Assembly (NCBI GenBank): GCA_963845495.1
Contig: CAWJTH010000026.1
Coordinates: 1-64,000 of the forward strand
DNA length: 64,000 bases
Reading direction: 5' to 3'
From: JAZKFT01 sp963845495
GTDB taxonomy: Bacteria > Bacteroidota > Bacteroidia > Chitinophagales > Chitinophagaceae
Position numbers and translations under genes: made by a program. How positions within the stretch are numbered: the first letter of the stretch is position 1; each line of letters begins with the position of its first letter. Of the stretch, positions 62,461 through 64,000 are shown piece after piece. Below the pieces are notes generated by a model. The model was not told the origin of the DNA. It was given only the letters and a program-made list of their open reading frames with translations, and made no database searches.

Positions 62461-62492
62461 CGAAGATAGGTGCAAGTTTGATGAATAAACAA
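62461..62492 (-). promoter_or_regulatory. Putative dnaB promoter
   Basis: TTG (62492-62490), a 21-nt spacer and TATCTTCG (62468-62461), matching TTTG/TAnnTTYG of Bacteroidota. Transcription would start about 100 nt upstream of the dnaB ATG. Confidence 0.55.
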
Positions 62493-62520
62493 TTGATTTT
62501 AGGGTAATATTTGTTAAATA

Positions 62521-62583
62521 CTATCCACAATTTTACAAGAGTTATTAACCTATAGCCAAACCTAAAAGTTTAATTTATCCACA
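62521..62583. other. Two DnaA-box-like sites
   Basis: TTATCCACA at 62575-62583 is an exact DnaA-box consensus; CTATCCACA at 62521-62529 has one mismatch. Both lie on the same strand in an AT-rich stretch of the 805-bp gap before the transglutaminase gene. The gap otherwise holds only a weak minus-strand ORF (62575-62808) and the hairpin at 62967. See findings for what this may mean. Confidence 0.4.
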
Positions 62584-62966
62584 ATCTATGCATTTTTTTG
62601 GGCGTTGCGAAACTATAATCCACATTGCTATGTGCGAAAAAATAAAAGCAAAAAAACGCTGGTTTATCAAAAATAATTTGCATGAACATAAGCTATCTTT
62701 TGCATAAGATAGGGTGGGTAAGGGTTTCAGCCGATATTTAGATTTCAATAGAAATTTTGCTAAATGACAACAAAACGCAGAACAAATATTCAGCTTAAAA
62801 AAGTACATAATTATGGTAGGATGTCTTAAATAACATATATAAAAATAAAATTTAAATCATTTGCAAACGCCTGTCTTTCATTCGCTCATCAATAATTAAA
62901 TTGCTTTTGGTAAGCTTCAAACCCCTAAAATTTCACCAAGTGCTGAAATCCAAAAAATGAGCTTGC

Positions 62967-63009
62967 GATTCTTAAACATAAATAGTCAAGTTATTTATGC
63001 TTAAGAATC
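62967..63009. terminator. Hairpin in the dnaB-transglutaminase gap
   Basis: GATTCTTAAACATAAATA (62967-62984) pairs with 62992-63009 (17 of 18), loop GTCAAGT, then a T-rich stretch. Could be a terminator or a stem-loop control site; no gene reads into it from the left on the plus strand. Confidence 0.5.
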
Positions 63010-63154
63010 TTATTTTGGTTATTCCCAAATTGCTTATTTATAACAAAGTATCTATTAAATTTATCTTACTTAAAAAAACCTTCCCGTCAACCAAAAAAGG
63101 GCTTTATTTTTACGCACAACGTTGCCTTGTCCTTATTCAAAATTAAACCAAATT

Positions 63155-64000
63155 ATGGCCATTAAAATAGCAATCAATCACAAAACAACGTATCATTTCG
63201 ATCGGCTGGTTTCACTGTCGCCGCATATTTTTAGGCTCCGTCCGGCCGCTCATTCCCGCACACCAATCGAAGCCTATTCGTTAAAAATTTCGCCTAAAGA
63301 GCACTTTATCAATTGGCAACAAGATCCATTTGGCAATTATCAAGCAAGGGTTGTTTTTCCAGAAAGGGCAAAAGAATTAAGTGTTGAAGTGGAAGTTATT
63401 GCCAATATGGTGGTCATCAACCCATTCGATTTCTTTGTTGAAAAATACGCCGAAAATTTCCCGTTTAAGTATCAGGGCCAGTTGCCGAAGGAATTGGCAC
63501 CTTACCTTGAAACGGAAGAGCCAGGCCCGCTACTCACCAAATTTTTGGAAAGCATTGACCGCACACCAAAATCAATCAACGATTTTTTGGTGTACATCAA
63601 CCAAAAAGTATACAAAGCTGTCAATTATTCTATCCGCATGGAGCCCGGGGTTCAAACGCCGGAAGAAACGTTGGAACGGGTGTTGGGCAGTTGTCGAGAT
63701 ACCGCTTGGCTTTTTGTACAAGTGTTGCGCAACCTTGGTTTGGCGGCCCGTTTTGTTTCCGGTTATTTGGTACAATTAACAGCAGATATAAAATCGCTGG
63801 ATGGCCCCAGCGGCCCAGCAGCCGATTTTACCGATTTGCATGCTTGGGTAGAAGTATACGTGCCAGGTGCAGGCTGGATCGGCCTCGACGCAACATCCGG
63901 TTTGTTCGCCAGCGAAGGACATATTCCGCTAGCTTGCACGCCAGATTATGCCAGTGCAGCGCCGGTTGTGGGTGCTACCGATAAATGCGAAATCGAATTT
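63155..64000 (+). CDS. Transglutaminase-like protein, N-terminal part (runs off the window)
   Basis: 282 codons open to the window end from ATG 63155, no stop. N-terminal bacterial transglutaminase-like domain (HKTTYHFDRLVSLSPHIFRLRP), then the transglutaminase core: LGSCRDTAWLFVQVLRNLGLAARFVSGYL (catalytic Cys in SCRD) and DLHAWVEVYVPGAGWIGLDATSGL (catalytic His and Asp). In Bacteroidota this is often the start of a DUF2126-containing protein of about 1,100 residues. Confidence 0.9.
   Translation, partial: MAIKIAINHKTTYHFDRLVSLSPHIFRLRPAAHSRTPIEAYSLKISPKEHFINWQQDPFGNYQARVVFPERAKELSVEVEVIANMVVINPFDFFVEKYAENFPFKYQGQLPKELAPYLETEEPGPLLTKFLESIDRTPKSINDFLVYINQKVYKAVNYSIRMEPGVQTPEETLERVLGSCRDTAWLFVQVLRNLGLAARFVSGYLVQLTADIKSLDGPSGPAADFTDLHAWVEVYVPGAGWIGLDATSGLFASEGHIPLACTPDYASAAPVVGATDKCEIEF

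Noticed and set aside
62575..62808. 77-codon minus-strand ORF in the dnaB-transglutaminase gap
   Set aside because: Composition is Phe/Cys/Lys-rich without any domain, no ribosome-binding site, and it overlaps the DnaA-box-like site.

Overview
The window looks like a chromosomal segment of a Bacteroidota member, most likely Chitinophagaceae-like. Reasons: it is AT-rich, it has Bacteroidota-type promoters (TTTG / TAnnTTTG) before rho, tRNA-Phe and dnaB, its Rho carries a long Asn-rich disordered insert, its NuoG is short and lacks the molybdopterin domain, and it holds families typical of the phylum. The taxon is inferred; there is no 16S gene here.

Layout. 0.2-9.7 kb: a flippase-like membrane protein, DUF3108, rho, tRNA-Phe, DUF1349, rlmN, hisS, a frameshifted LMW protein phosphatase and a PstS-like lipoprotein. 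9.9-11.6 kb: a TPR protein. 11.8-30.2 kb: a complete 14-gene complex I operon (nuoA to nuoN, all +). Ten accessory genes are wedged between the nuo genes: Uma2, an NTF2-like protein, an aspartic protease, a VOC protein, DUF2442/DUF4160, an OLD-like ATPase with a TOPRIM-like partner, and HicAB. 30.3-33.1 kb: gluconate kinase and permease. 33.3-35.2 kb: small stress or envelope proteins. 35.6-43.8 kb: a signalling block of two histidine kinases, an NtrC-type regulator, RpoN and a CHASE3 kinase. 44-49.8 kb: a frameshifted radical SAM gene, a Septu-like ATPase/HNH defence pair, DUF3052 and a GH25 lysozyme. 49.9-60.7 kb: MnmD, an AlkA-type glycosylase, TerC, two metallopeptidases, a frameshifted penicillin acylase, RsmE and a PIN toxin/antitoxin pair. 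60.7-64 kb: dnaB and the start of a transglutaminase gene that runs off the window.

Three things stand out. (1) Many intergenic gaps are filled by short word arrays (about 7-14 nt). An array often begins at or inside the upstream stop codon, and its reverse complement often precedes the next start, so the gap can fold into a long hairpin. The words differ from locus to locus, and two arrays lie in frame inside hisS and rsmE. (2) The nuo operon carries toxin-antitoxin and defence-like cassettes, tightly packed and in the same orientation. (3) Single-base frameshifts break at least five otherwise intact genes, so either there has been recent decay or the consensus contains indel errors.

Non-coding structure also includes several strong hairpin terminators, a three-copy 113-bp tandem repeat, a 21-bp-period degenerate array, a MITE-like element with 13-bp terminal inverted repeats, and a REP-like palindrome.
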